From contig DAOUJD010000087.1 of the NCBI GenBank assembly GCA_034423115.1, positions 18,946 to 82,945 on the forward strand: DNA of 64,000 nucleotides. The letters run 5' to 3'. Source of the DNA: Bin87 sp034423115 (GTDB taxonomy: Bacteria > Chloroflexota > Dehalococcoidia > Lucifugimonadales > UBA3495). Position 1 is the stretch's first letter. Each line of letters starts with the position of its first letter. The position numbers were made by a program, and so were the translations under genes. The notes beneath the pieces are model-generated. The model saw only the letters and a list, made by a program, of their open reading frames with translations, had not been told where the DNA came from and searched no databases. Positions 34,318 through 43,610 of the stretch are shown in pieces.

Positions 34318-34336
34318 GTCAACACGATCATTTTTC

Positions 34337-34365
34337 TTGACAGTGGGCAACCCATTCCGTAGCAT
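34337..34365 (+). promoter_or_regulatory. Sigma70-type promoter of the DUF1800/DUF1501 genes
   Basis: TTGACA, a 17-base spacer, then TAGCAT, 73 bases before the ATG at 34439. Same -10 variant as at 6144. Confidence 0.62.
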
Positions 34366-34438
34366 TGAGACACACAGTTGACGGAATGTGTCATGTCCCA
34401 AAAGGCATGATGGCCAGTCTTTGAGAGGGGGTGAACCG

Positions 34439-35842
34439 ATGGCTAATCGAGAGGACATCGCGCTGATGGGCCATCTGATGCGGCGGGCCGCATTCGGCGG
34501 CAGCCACGACGAACTGCAGCAAATGGCGGAACGGGGTTACGAAGCGTCGGTGGATGACCTGCTCAATCCTGAGCGGTTTGATCCGGTGGACGACGACCTG
34601 CTTTTCCGCTATATGCCTGGCTACGAGGGGGCGTTAGGGCCGCCGCTGAACCAGGCCGAGTGGGTCTACCGGATGATCAACACCGAGCGGCCGCTGGAAG
34701 AGAAGATGGCACTGTTCTGGCACCAGCTTTTCGCCACCGGCAACTCCAAGGTGGATAACCCGCCGGAACTGACGCAGCAGATCGCAATGTTCCGCCGCGT
34801 GGGCCTGGGCAAGTTCCGCGACATCCTGGTGGAACTTGCAAAAAATCCGGCCATGATTTTCTGGCTGGACAACAACGGCAACCACATGGGCGCCATCAAC
34901 GAGAACTGGGGCCGCGAGTTGCTGGAACTGTTCTCCATGGGCGTCGGCAATTACTCAGAGGATGACATCAAGGAGGCGTCGCGGGCCTTTACGGGCTGGA
35001 CCATCGGCCCGAAGATTCCGCGCAATCCGTTGGGTCGTTTCTACTGGAGCTTCGAGTACCGACCTGAGGACCATGACGACGGCGAAAAGACGTTCCTGGG
35101 GCACACCGGCAACTTCGACGGCCAGGACATAGTGGACATCGTGGTGAACCAACCGGCGACGGCGCGGTTCCTGTCCCGACACCTGTACAACTTCTTCGTG
35201 GCCGACGAGCCGCAGGTTCCGAGTTGGAACATCACGCCGCCCAACGATCCGGACGCGATCGACCAATTGGTGGCGGCCTATGACGAGTCAGACGGCGACA
35301 TCCGGGCGATGCTGCGGACGCTGTTCAACTCGGACTTCTTCAAGGAAGCGTGGTTCAGCCGGGTCAAGAGTCCCGCCGAGTTGGTGATCAGCACGGCGCG
35401 ACTGGCGGGGAATTTCAGCGCGCCTCGTCCCGGCTTCAACTCGCTGGCGTTCGAGTGCGCCTACCAGGGGCAAGAGCTGTTGAATCCCCCCAGCGTGGAG
35501 AGTTGGCACACCGGCAGCGAGTGGATCGACGGCGGCGCGCTGGTGCGTCGGGTCAACTTTGCCGCCGGACTGCTGGGCGATACTTCGCTGCCCGGCGTCA
35601 AGTCCATTGTGGGCAACCTGCGCAGTCGGGGGGCGTTGGGCGCCGATGATATGGTGGATGCCTGCCTGGACATGGTGGGGCCGCTGGAAGTGGGCGACCT
35701 CACGCGAGGCGAACTGCTGGACGAAGCCAGGGAGGGCGGCGAGTTGCGGTGGGATACCGACGCAGACGTGGCAGAGTCCGAAAAACGGATTGGTGTGATG
35801 CTGGCTTTGATCGCCGCGTCCCGCGACTTCCAGTTTGCGTAA
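34439..35842 (+). CDS. DUF1800 domain protein
   Basis: 467 residues. The family hallmarks are present: HLMRRAAFGGSHDELQQM at the start, EKMALFWHQLFATGNSKV, NENWGRELLELFSMGVGNYS, ASRAFTGWT and SRHLYNFFVADEP. DUF1800 genes nearly always sit with a DUF1501 gene, as here. No Tat or Sec signal is visible, unlike many homologues. RBS GAGAGGGGGTG precedes the ATG. Role unknown; possibly an envelope or polymer-related enzyme pair. Confidence 0.9.
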   Translation: MANREDIALMGHLMRRAAFGGSHDELQQMAERGYEASVDDLLNPERFDPVDDDLLFRYMPGYEGALGPPLNQAEWVYRMINTERPLEEKMALFWHQLFATGNSKVDNPPELTQQIAMFRRVGLGKFRDILVELAKNPAMIFWLDNNGNHMGAINENWGRELLELFSMGVGNYSEDDIKEASRAFTGWTIGPKIPRNPLGRFYWSFEYRPEDHDDGEKTFLGHTGNFDGQDIVDIVVNQPATARFLSRHLYNFFVADEPQVPSWNITPPNDPDAIDQLVAAYDESDGDIRAMLRTLFNSDFFKEAWFSRVKSPAELVISTARLAGNFSAPRPGFNSLAFECAYQGQELLNPPSVESWHTGSEWIDGGALVRRVNFAAGLLGDTSLPGVKSIVGNLRSRGALGADDMVDACLDMVGPLEVGDLTRGELLDEAREGGELRWDTDADVAESEKRIGVMLALIAASRDFQFA

Positions 35843-35846
35843 AAAT

Positions 35847-35886
35847 ACCCCTCACCCTAACCCTCTCCCACAAGGGGAGAGGGGCG
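35847..35886. repeat. Intergenic palindrome, CCCTCTCCC family, copy 3
   Basis: CCCTCACCCTAACCCTCTCCCACAAGGGGAGAGGGG lies in the 67-base gap between the DUF1800 and DUF1501 genes. It could reduce readthrough or protect the upstream mRNA. Confidence 0.78.
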
Positions 35887-35909
35887 TATATGTAGTCGGG
35901 AGGAACAGA

Positions 35910-37046
35910 ATGGCGACGACGAAGAAAGACCCGGTGGTGGTGGTGCTCCAGATGACAGGGGCCAACGACTACCTGAACACCATCATCCCCTACACCAATG
36001 AGCACTACTACGACGCTCGTCCTAAGGTGGGCATTCCGGCCGACCAGGTGCTGCCCATCGACGACCAGATAGGGTTCAACCCCAACATGGGGCCGATCAA
36101 GAAGCTATGGGATGACGGCAAGATGGCCATCATCCACGGCATCGGCTACGAGAATTCGCCGCGGTCGCACTTCCGCTCCATGGATATCTGGCACACCTGC
36201 GAGCCGGACATCGTGGGGACCGAGGGTTGGGCCGGCCGCGTGATTCGGGACCTGGATCCTCGGGGCGAGAACGTGCTCAAGGGCGTGAACTTCGGCCAGG
36301 GGCTGCCGCGGGCGTTGGCCCTACGTGGAACGCCAGTGACGTCGGTGTCGAGCCTGGAATCCTACGGCGTGCTGTCGAGCGTGCCGGGCGTGTCCGCTGA
36401 GGAAGAGCACAACAAGATCCTGGACCGGTTCGCGCGGATGTACTCGCCCACCGTCGGCACGGGGCCGACGATGGATTACCTGGGCCAGACCGGGCGCGAC
36501 GCTCTCAAGGGCGCGGACATCATCCGGAGTGCGCCGGAGCAGTACACCTCCACCGTCGAGTACGCTGATACGCCCATCGCCAAGTACCTGCGGGATATCG
36601 CGCAGGTTTACATGGCAGACCTGGGCACCCAGATGTTTTACACGCAGCACGGCAGCTTTGACTCGCACTTCAACCAGCCGCCGATGCACACCAAGCTGTG
36701 GATCGACATGTCGCGCGCCATCAGCGACTTCTTCGACGACCTGGCCGAGCATGACGCGGGTGACAACCTGATCATGGTGCTGTTCACTGAGTTCGGACGC
36801 AGGGTCAAGGACAATGGTACCGGCACCGACCATGGGGCCGGCGGCGCAGCGTTCGTCATCGGCAACCAGGTTAAGGGCGGGCATTACAGCACCTACCCGT
36901 CGCTGCGGCCCGAGGACCTGACGCAGGGCGACCTTGAGCCGAACTACGACTTCCGCGGCCTGTACTCCACCGTGATCGAGAACTGGCTGGGTCTGGACGC
37001 CGTACCCATCGTCGGCGGCAACTTCGAGAAGCTGGACTTCGTGTAG
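35910..37046 (+). CDS. DUF1501 family protein (sulfatase-like fold), no signal peptide
   Basis: 378 residues. VVVLQMTGANDYLNTIIPYT at the start, MAIIHGIGYENSPRSHFRSMDIW and LIMVLFTEFGRRVKDNGTGTDHGAGGAAF are the diagnostic DUF1501 segments, placing metal-binding His/Asp residues as in alkaline-phosphatase-like folds. Homologues normally begin with a twin-arginine signal; this one starts directly at the first beta-strand. The RBS GGGAGGA precedes the ATG. Paired with DUF1800 upstream and an NHL propeller downstream. Confidence 0.9.
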   Translation: MATTKKDPVVVVLQMTGANDYLNTIIPYTNEHYYDARPKVGIPADQVLPIDDQIGFNPNMGPIKKLWDDGKMAIIHGIGYENSPRSHFRSMDIWHTCEPDIVGTEGWAGRVIRDLDPRGENVLKGVNFGQGLPRALALRGTPVTSVSSLESYGVLSSVPGVSAEEEHNKILDRFARMYSPTVGTGPTMDYLGQTGRDALKGADIIRSAPEQYTSTVEYADTPIAKYLRDIAQVYMADLGTQMFYTQHGSFDSHFNQPPMHTKLWIDMSRAISDFFDDLAEHDAGDNLIMVLFTEFGRRVKDNGTGTDHGAGGAAFVIGNQVKGGHYSTYPSLRPEDLTQGDLEPNYDFRGLYSTVIENWLGLDAVPIVGGNFEKLDFV

Positions 37047-37078
37047 GACGCCGACTGACGGGATCAAGGAGGTCTAAG

Positions 37079-38080
37079 ATGCTTACCACAGTGGCCGCGG
37101 GCCGAGTCTTTGACTACAGCTACTGCATCGGCATGTACGGGATGTCGGGCCAGGGGTTCTGGTCGCCGCAGGACTTCGCGCTGGCCGACAATGACACCGT
37201 GTACGTGATCAGCCGGGGAGCGGAGGAGTTGGGACAGCGCATCAGCCGGGTGACGCTGGATCACCAGTTTTTGGGGCAGTTCGGGGCGTTTGGTCGCGGC
37301 GACGGGCAGTTCGTCTGGCCCCGCTCGATCACGCTGGACGACGAAGGCAATGTGTACGCCTCGGACGACTTCCTGAACCGCGTGTCGGTGTTCGACCCTG
37401 AGGGCGGGTTTGTGCGCAGTTGGGGCGAATCCGGCGACGGCAAGGGCGAACTGCATGGCCCATGCGGGATGGCGTTCGACGCCGACGGCAACGTGCTTGT
37501 CGTGGACAGCCAGAACCATCGCGTGCAGAGGTTCACCCACAAGGGCAAGCACCTGAGCAGCTTTGGCAGCCACGGCGATGGCGATGGGGAGTTCAACCTG
37601 CCGTGGGGCCTGTGCCTGGACGACGCCGGCAACGTGTACGTCGCAGACTGGAAGAACAACCGGGTGCAGAAATTCGACGCCGACGGCAACTTCTTGGTGA
37701 AGTTTGAGGCTGCGCCTCGCTCCGGCGTGGGCGACCTGCACGGGCCGACCGGTGTGGCGGTGGACTCGGAAGGTGACGTTTACGTAACCGACTGGGGGAA
37801 TCATCGGTTGCAGGTGTACGCGCCCGACGGGCGGTTCATCACCTCGCTGGTTGGGGACGCTCAGCAGCCGTCGCCGTGGACGCAGACCTACATCGATGCC
37901 AACCCCGACATCGTCAAGGCGCGGCGTCGGGTGAACCTGGAGCCGGAGTGGCGGTTCCGTAGGCCGGTGTCAGTGCGCGTGGACGAGAACGACCGGATCT
38001 TCGTGCTGGAGGCCAACCGCCATCGCATCCAGGTGTACGACAAGGTCAAGGACTACGAGGAGCACCCGCTGAATTTGTAA
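37079..38080 (+). CDS. NHL-repeat six-bladed beta-propeller protein
   Basis: 333 residues. At least four NHL repeats are clear, each with a GxFxxPxGhxxDxxGNhYVxD pattern (for example PWGLCLDDAGNVYVADWKNN and HGPTGVAVDSEGDVYVTDW). No signal peptide. RBS AAGGAGG precedes the ATG. Related propellers act as peptidyl-glycine lyases, lactonases or scaffolds. It is the last gene of the DUF1800-DUF1501 unit and ends before a bidirectional terminator. Confidence 0.88.
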   Translation: MLTTVAAGRVFDYSYCIGMYGMSGQGFWSPQDFALADNDTVYVISRGAEELGQRISRVTLDHQFLGQFGAFGRGDGQFVWPRSITLDDEGNVYASDDFLNRVSVFDPEGGFVRSWGESGDGKGELHGPCGMAFDADGNVLVVDSQNHRVQRFTHKGKHLSSFGSHGDGDGEFNLPWGLCLDDAGNVYVADWKNNRVQKFDADGNFLVKFEAAPRSGVGDLHGPTGVAVDSEGDVYVTDWGNHRLQVYAPDGRFITSLVGDAQQPSPWTQTYIDANPDIVKARRRVNLEPEWRFRRPVSVRVDENDRIFVLEANRHRIQVYDKVKDYEEHPLNL

Positions 38081-38106
38081 CGTTCAGCGCCATCCGAAAT
38101 GCAATC

Positions 38107-38130
38107 AGGGGCGAATGATCATTCGCCCCT
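38107..38130. terminator. Bidirectional intrinsic terminator
   Basis: AGGGGCGAATGATCATTCGCCCCT is a perfect 24-base palindrome followed by TTTAG on the plus strand. It sits between the convergent NHL and coiled-coil membrane genes. Confidence 0.75.
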
Positions 38131-38592
38131 TTAGTTTGCCGTGTTTCCGCTGGGCTCGTTCCCGTTGGCTCGTTGGATGGCCAGTTCGGAGAGTTCCATC
38201 ACGCGAGCGTGCAGTTCCTGGTTGCGTTGGTGTTCGGCCCGCAGCATCCCCATGATTTCTTCCCGTTCGGCTCGCAGTGCTTCACGTTCTTCTTCACGGG
38301 CTTTGCGTTCCTGTTCACGCAGATTACGTTCCTCTTCGCGTTCCAGATTTCGGGCCCTTTCGGCTTCTTGATTTCTCAGGAACTGCCAGACAGTGAAAAG
38401 CATGTCGAAGCCTCCGAAGAATCCCATCGCGGCGACAGCGGCGGCGGTGTTGATGATACTGGCCGTGACCGTGTCCGAGACCATCCTCTCGTCAAGATTA
38501 TACGCCCAAAGAGTAGTCGCTATCGCGGCGACTCCGGCGGCCACGGCGGCCATCACGTAGACGGCAGCGATTGAAAGGAACAACTTGCTCAT
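38131..38592 (-). CDS. Two-helix membrane protein with a charged coiled coil
   Basis: About 153 residues. Two membrane helices (about 3-30 and 48-70) are followed by a long charged coiled coil of Arg/Glu repeats (REEERNLREQERKAREEERE), then a polar tail. I start at ATG 38592 (MSKLFLSIAAVYV); longer starts add an unlikely N-terminus. It could organise a membrane-proximal complex; no family is recognised. Convergent with the NHL gene. Confidence 0.55.
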   Translation of the reverse strand: MSKLFLSIAAVYVMAAVAAGVAAIATTLWAYNLDERMVSDTVTASIINTAAAVAAMGFFGGFDMLFTVWQFLRNQEAERARNLEREEERNLREQERKAREEEREALRAEREEIMGMLRAEHQRNQELHARVMELSELAIQRANGNEPSGNTAN

Positions 38593-38734
38593 TGAGTCCG
38601 ACAATGCAACATAAACGCCGCGCATCCAACAATGGCTGGCATTGTACTCTGCGTACAGGGTCTCCGCGGCGCGGCGGCGGTATAATGCCGGTAAGCCGAG
38701 GGTTGACAGTACCGTTTGTTCAGGGAGGAACGTC

Positions 38735-39259
38735 ATGACGCAACAAGCAACGAAAATTGACGTGGGCCGCACCGCCGTGCTGATCATGGATTTTCAACAG
38801 CGGATAGTCAATAACGTGGCATCAGAACCGGACGCGGTGGTTGGGAATGCGGCGAGGGTGCTGGATGGCGCTCGGGGAGCCGGCATCCCAGTGATTTACG
38901 TGGTGCATCGCGGCGGCCCGTTCGCGGAGTACGCGCCGGACGTGGAGCTGCACGAGGGGGTCGCGCCGGCGGAGGGGGAACTGGTTATTACCAAGGTGCG
39001 TCCCGGCCCGTTCTCCACGACGGCCCTTGATGTCACCCTGCGAGAGATGGGACGGGACAACCTGGTGATCATGGGTGTGGCCACCAGCGGATGCGTGCTG
39101 TCGTCGGTGCGTTGGGCGGTGGACATAAACTATTCGTTCATCGTGGTGTCCGATGCCTGCTCCGATGGAGATCCCGAGGTGCATCGGGTGCTCACCGAGA
39201 AGGTATATCCGCGCCAGGGCACGGTGATGACCACCGACGAATTTCTGGGCGCGTTGTAA
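38735..39259 (+). CDS. Isochorismatase-family cysteine hydrolase
   Basis: 174 residues. The catalytic triad is D19 (LIMDFQQ), K87 (ITKVRPG) and C120 (TSGCVLSS), with the cis-peptide GVATSG. These enzymes hydrolyse amides such as nicotinamide, ureidoacrylate or N-carbamoyl compounds. RBS GGGAGG precedes the ATG; a perfect TATAAT lies at 38681 but without a good -35. It precedes a GMC oxidoreductase. Substrate unresolved. Confidence 0.9.
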   Translation: MTQQATKIDVGRTAVLIMDFQQRIVNNVASEPDAVVGNAARVLDGARGAGIPVIYVVHRGGPFAEYAPDVELHEGVAPAEGELVITKVRPGPFSTTALDVTLREMGRDNLVIMGVATSGCVLSSVRWAVDINYSFIVVSDACSDGDPEVHRVLTEKVYPRQGTVMTTDEFLGAL

Positions 39260-39315
39260 TGGAACGGTTGAACCCGGCCCGACTGATGATTTGGCTGTAA
39301 CCAGGGAGCGATTTA

Positions 39316-40890
39316 ATGAAGTACGACGTTATTGTAATCGGCGCCGGTTCGGCCGGCGGGACGATGGCCACGCGCTTGTCCGAAGACCCCGACCGATCGG
39401 TGCTACTGCTGGAAGCCGGGCCGGACTACCCTGATCTGGAGCGGACGCCCGACGACCTGAAGTTTGGGTACGCTCCCCGCGCATCGGAGATGGGCGCGCC
39501 ACACAACTGGTCGTTCGTGGGTACTGGTACGCCGCGTCAGACGGAACCCGTCAACGTGCCGCGGGGCCGCGTGGTGGGTGGCACCAGCGCCATCAACGGG
39601 CAGGTATTCCTGCGGGGAGTGCCCGAGGACTACGACAACTGGGCGTCGTGGGGCAACGACGAGTGGAGTTACATCAACGTCCTGCCGTACTTCCGCCGGC
39701 AGGAGACCGACACCGATATCAACGACGACTTTCATGGGTTCGACGGTCCTATTCCGGTGCGCCGCCACCGCCGTGAAAACTGGCTGCCGTTGCAGGAGGC
39801 TTTCCACAACGCATGCACCGACATCGGGTACGCGGAAGTTTACGACCACAACCATCCCGATTCGACGGGCGTTGGGCCGTTCCCGATGAACAATCCCAAC
39901 GGGGTTCGGATGAGCACGGCGCTCACGTACGTGAACCCGAACCGGCACCGGCTCAACCTGACGATCCGGGCCAACGTGCGGGTGCGGCGCATTTTGTTCG
40001 AGGGCGGCTCTACGGGCTCATCCGGTTCGACAAGCTCACCGCGAGCGGTTGGGGTGGAAGTGGAGAGCGGAGGCGAGACTTTCCACATCGAGGCGGCGCA
40101 GATTGTGTTGTGTGCCGGCGCCATCGCGTCGCCGCAGTTGCTGCTGCTATCGGGAGTGGGGCCGTCAGCCGAGCTGAGGAACCTGGGAATCCCTGTGGTC
40201 AAGGAACTGCCGGGGGTGGGCAAGAATTTGCGCGACCATCCTTTGGTTCCGGTGCGGGTCAAGGTCAAGGACGACTTCCCGCTGGACCCCGACGCTCCGC
40301 GCATCCAAACGGTGCTGCGCTACACGGCCAGTGGGTCAGATGCGCGCAACGACATGCAGATATTCCCTTCGTCTTTCTCCACGCCTTTGGGCGGTGATCC
40401 GTTCGACAACGAAGGGATCCGCCTGACCTGCATGATGGAGTTGGCGGAGAGCGCGGGTGAGCTTACGCTGCAATGCACCGATCCCGACGTGCAGCCGTAC
40501 ATCGACTGCCGGTACCTGGAGGCCGACTGGGACCGGGAACGGATGCGCGAAGCCGTGCGCATCGTGATAAACCTGTTAGATCACGAGCAGTTCAGCGGAA
40601 TCTACGACGGGCTGATTTCGCCGACCGCGGAAGACCTGGTTTCGGACGAGGCGCTGGACGACTGGATGCTTCGGGAAGTGTGCATCGGGCAGCATCTTTC
40701 CGGCACCTGCAAAATGGGGCCGGACAGCGATGCGATGGCAGTGGTGGACCAGTATTGTCGCGTGCATGGGATCGAAAATCTGCGGGTGGCGGATGCATCC
40801 GTCATGCCCGACGTCATTCGCGCCAACACCAACTGCACGACGATTATGATCGGCGAGCGGGTCGCCGAATGGATTCGGACCAGCCAGTAG
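39316..40890 (+). CDS. GMC-family FAD-dependent oxidoreductase, copy 2
   Basis: 524 residues, paralogue of the gene at 32464 with the same motifs: VIVIGAGSAGGTMATRLSED, RGRVVGGTSAINGQVFLRG, and the C-terminal QHLSGTCKMG (first catalytic His retained) with NTNCTTIMIGE. A loop near residue 235 carries extra Gly/Ser from an embedded repeat (GGSTGSSGSTSSPRAVG). It probably oxidises an alcohol or polyol in the cytoplasm. A SulP transporter follows 43 bases later. Confidence 0.93.
   Translation: MKYDVIVIGAGSAGGTMATRLSEDPDRSVLLLEAGPDYPDLERTPDDLKFGYAPRASEMGAPHNWSFVGTGTPRQTEPVNVPRGRVVGGTSAINGQVFLRGVPEDYDNWASWGNDEWSYINVLPYFRRQETDTDINDDFHGFDGPIPVRRHRRENWLPLQEAFHNACTDIGYAEVYDHNHPDSTGVGPFPMNNPNGVRMSTALTYVNPNRHRLNLTIRANVRVRRILFEGGSTGSSGSTSSPRAVGVEVESGGETFHIEAAQIVLCAGAIASPQLLLLSGVGPSAELRNLGIPVVKELPGVGKNLRDHPLVPVRVKVKDDFPLDPDAPRIQTVLRYTASGSDARNDMQIFPSSFSTPLGGDPFDNEGIRLTCMMELAESAGELTLQCTDPDVQPYIDCRYLEADWDRERMREAVRIVINLLDHEQFSGIYDGLISPTAEDLVSDEALDDWMLREVCIGQHLSGTCKMGPDSDAMAVVDQYCRVHGIENLRVADASVMPDVIRANTNCTTIMIGERVAEWIRTSQ
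40024..40050 (+). repeat. Dispersed GGTTCGACAAGCTCACCGCG element inside the GMC paralogue
   Basis: In-frame counterpart of 33154-33180. Preceding bases (GGCTCTACGGGCTCATCC) look like a further degenerate unit, so the loop here is five residues longer than in copy 1. Confidence 0.65.
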
Positions 40891-40933
40891 CTGGATCTTC
40901 CCAGGTGTTTCCGAGCCATCTGGGGATACCCCG

Positions 40934-42565
40934 ATGCGTTTGAACTACGGCTTCCGAAAGCTGTCCGGCGATATTTTCGGAGGGGTGACCACGGCGGCGA
41001 CGGTGCTGCCGATGGCCTTGGCGTACGGCGTGGCCACCGGGCTGGGGGCCATCGCCGGCATGTACGGCGCCATTGTGGTTGGCTTCTGCGCGTCGGTGTT
41101 CGGAGGAACGCCGGCGCGGATTGCATACCCTGCCGCGGCGATGGCGGTGGCGATGATGGTGGTGCTGGCCGAACACGCCGACACCGTATCCGAGGCGTTG
41201 ACCATCGTCATGTTGGCCGGGTTGATGCAGGTTGCCTTGGGCATCCTGCGGATTGGTCGATTCATAACCTACACGCCGTATTCCATGATCGCGGGATTCA
41301 CTTCCGGCATCGGCGTGATCATCATCATCATTCAAACGTTGCCCTTCCTGGGGGCAGCGCCTGAACCGGGCGGGCTCTTCGGTATTTTTCGCGCATGGCC
41401 ATCGGCGGTGTTGGCGGCCAACCTTCACGCGGTCGCAGTAGGGCTGACGTCACTGGCGATCTGCGTGCTTTGGCCCCGACAACTGGGGCGGTTCGTGCCC
41501 GGACCCCTTCCAGCGCTGGTGATCGGAACCGTGATGGCAATGTTTTGGCTGAAAGACGCTCCGGTCATCGGCACGCTCCCGCAGGGTCTCCCTGTGCTGC
41601 ATCTGCCGGAGCCGACACTCGACGTGCTGTTGCACGCGGTGCAGCCGGCGTTGACGCTGGCGTTGATAGGCTCGGTCAACGGCATGGTGGCCTCGTTGGT
41701 GGCGGATTCACTGACCCGCACCCGGCACAAACCGAATCAGGAACTGGTGGGCCAGGGCATCGGCAACGTGGCAGCGGGATTGTTGGGGGCGCTGCCCGGA
41801 GCCGGGGCCGCGACTGGAACCACGGTGAACATCCGAGCCGGGGGCAATAGCCAGGTATCCGGAGTGATATGCGCCGCGGTGTTGCTGGGCCTGGTGCTGG
41901 GCTTGGGCAGAATCGCCGAGCCGATACCGTTAGCCGCGCTGTCAGGAGTCCTGATCAAAGCAGGCTGGGACATCATAGACTGGCGGCTCATCAAGCGTGT
42001 TCGCCACGTGCGGCGAGATTACCTGCTGGTGATGCTGCTCACGCTGTTGTTGACCGTGTTCGTGGATTTGATTACGGCGATTGTGCTGGGCCTGATCGTA
42101 GCGGCATTCGCCCGGGCCCGGGAATCGGAGCGTCGTGAATTGGGGAGCGTGATTTCGGTGCCATTGTTGGACAGCGAATTTCTGGATGACGACTCCGGCT
42201 CGGACGCCGCGGATCTATTCGAGGCGCGGGTGGGCCTGGTGGACCTGCGCGGCCAGTTTTCCTTTGCGTCCGCCAACCAACTGGCCTGGCTGGTTGGAGC
42301 GGACATTGAGCAGCACGAGATCGTGATTTTCGATTTTTCCAACACCGTGGAGATGGACGACAGCGGGGCCCTGGTGATGGAGCGGCTCATTGACTCGGCC
42401 GCCGCGGCCAACACGGAATGTATAGTGCTCAATCTCTCGGGCGACGTGGCTCGAAACCTCAGGTCGCTGAACGTTTTTCGGCGCGTTCCTGACGACCGGT
42501 TCGTTGATAGCCTGGACGAGGCAAGGGAGTTGGCCCGGGGCCTATTCCGCAACGACAGCGAATAG
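40934..42565 (+). CDS. SulP/SLC26-family anion transporter with STAS domain
   Basis: 543 residues. Membrane domain of about 400 residues with the two inverted repeats; the signature helices AATVLPMALAYGVATGLG and the loop NVAAGLLGALPGAGAATGTTVN fit SulP. The C-terminal STAS domain (IVIFDFSNTVEMDDSGALVM) carries the conserved D-S-S/D-D-S-G region. It would move sulfate, bicarbonate or another small anion, perhaps an organic acid given the adjacent oxidoreductase. Substrate unknown. Confidence 0.93.
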   Translation: MRLNYGFRKLSGDIFGGVTTAATVLPMALAYGVATGLGAIAGMYGAIVVGFCASVFGGTPARIAYPAAAMAVAMMVVLAEHADTVSEALTIVMLAGLMQVALGILRIGRFITYTPYSMIAGFTSGIGVIIIIIQTLPFLGAAPEPGGLFGIFRAWPSAVLAANLHAVAVGLTSLAICVLWPRQLGRFVPGPLPALVIGTVMAMFWLKDAPVIGTLPQGLPVLHLPEPTLDVLLHAVQPALTLALIGSVNGMVASLVADSLTRTRHKPNQELVGQGIGNVAAGLLGALPGAGAATGTTVNIRAGGNSQVSGVICAAVLLGLVLGLGRIAEPIPLAALSGVLIKAGWDIIDWRLIKRVRHVRRDYLLVMLLTLLLTVFVDLITAIVLGLIVAAFARARESERRELGSVISVPLLDSEFLDDDSGSDAADLFEARVGLVDLRGQFSFASANQLAWLVGADIEQHEIVIFDFSNTVEMDDSGALVMERLIDSAAAANTECIVLNLSGDVARNLRSLNVFRRVPDDRFVDSLDEARELARGLFRNDSE

Positions 42566-42681
42566 ACACGTGGTTTAGATTGGGAGCGGTGCCACCGCAC
42601 GGTCCATCTGCTAAACTCGCTCCAAACAGTCGTGAACAAGTACGAAAATACCACCGCGCCCTGGCGTGAAGGAGCAACGCA

Positions 42682-43533
42682 ATGTCAGTAGGAATAATCG
42701 TGCCCCTGCCGGCCTATACCCTGGACCCGGCTTTCATCGCCAAGAAGGCCGAGGAACTGGGGTTTGAGTCCATCTGGTATCACGAACACCCGATTCTGCC
42801 CGTAACCAGCGCCAGCCCGTTCCCGGCCACGGGCGGCGAGATACCCTGGACCTACCGGCACTTTTCGGATCCATACATGTCGCTGGCGATGGCGGCGGCG
42901 GTTACGGATCGGATCAAGCTGTGCACCGGCATCACGCTGGTCCCGGAGCGCAACCCGCTGATCCTGGCCAAGCAGATTTCGGTGCTCGATCGGCACAGCA
43001 ACGGCCGGTTTGTTTTCGGCATTGGCGCGGGTTGGAACCGCGAGGAAACCGAGATGATGGGCGGCGACTTCGATCATCGCTGGACTCAGACGGAGGAGGC
43101 TATCGGCGCGCTCAAGGAGTTGTGGACCCAGGAGCAGGCGGAATTCCACGGCAAGTATTACAACTTCCCTCCGGTGTACATGTACCCCAAGCCGGTGCAG
43201 CAGCCCAACCCGCCCATCCTGCTGGGCGGCAACGCGCGCAACGTGCTGCGCCGTGTCGTCCGCTACGGCGACGGCTGGCTGCCCAACCGCACTTCGCCAA
43301 CCCAGATCGAGGACAGCCGTAACCAGTTGGACGCGCTGGCGGCGGAACGGGGCCGCGATCCGCAGTCGCTGACCATATCGGTGTTTGGCCAGCCGCCGGA
43401 AACCACGCGGCAAACCGTGGACGATTTCCTGAACGCCGGGGCGCTGCGGGTGTGCGTCTGGCCCAACCACTCGGACAGCGAGGAGGAGATGGGGCAGCAG
43501 TTGGAGCGGATGGCGGAGGAGTTGGTGCGCTGA
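42682..43533 (+). CDS. LLM-class flavin/F420-dependent oxidoreductase
   Basis: 283 residues with the luciferase-like barrel: PAFIAKKAEELGFESIWYHE, LAMAAAVTDRIKLCTGITLV, RHSNGRFVFGIGAGWNREE and PILLGGNARNVLRRVVRYGD. These match the TIGR03619-type F420-dependent group. RBS AAGGAG precedes the ATG. Paralogous at fold level only to 30468. It probably oxidises a small organic compound; cofactor uncertain. Confidence 0.9.
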   Translation: MSVGIIVPLPAYTLDPAFIAKKAEELGFESIWYHEHPILPVTSASPFPATGGEIPWTYRHFSDPYMSLAMAAAVTDRIKLCTGITLVPERNPLILAKQISVLDRHSNGRFVFGIGAGWNREETEMMGGDFDHRWTQTEEAIGALKELWTQEQAEFHGKYYNFPPVYMYPKPVQQPNPPILLGGNARNVLRRVVRYGDGWLPNRTSPTQIEDSRNQLDALAAERGRDPQSLTISVFGQPPETTRQTVDDFLNAGALRVCVWPNHSDSEEEMGQQLERMAEELVR

Positions 43534-43538
43534 TATGT

Positions 43539-43563
43539 AAGGGCGGGTACGGAACCCGCCCTT
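43539..43563. terminator. GGGCGGG-type palindrome, copy 3 (terminator-like)
   Basis: AAGGGCGGGTACGGAACCCGCCCTT, a 10-bp stem with a 5-base loop and short T end, directly after the LLM stop. A variant of the palindromes at 29980 and 34050. Confidence 0.6.
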
Positions 43564-43610
43564 GCCGTTTAACAATCTCACTGTGTTCGATTGAACAGGA
43601 GGAATACGAC

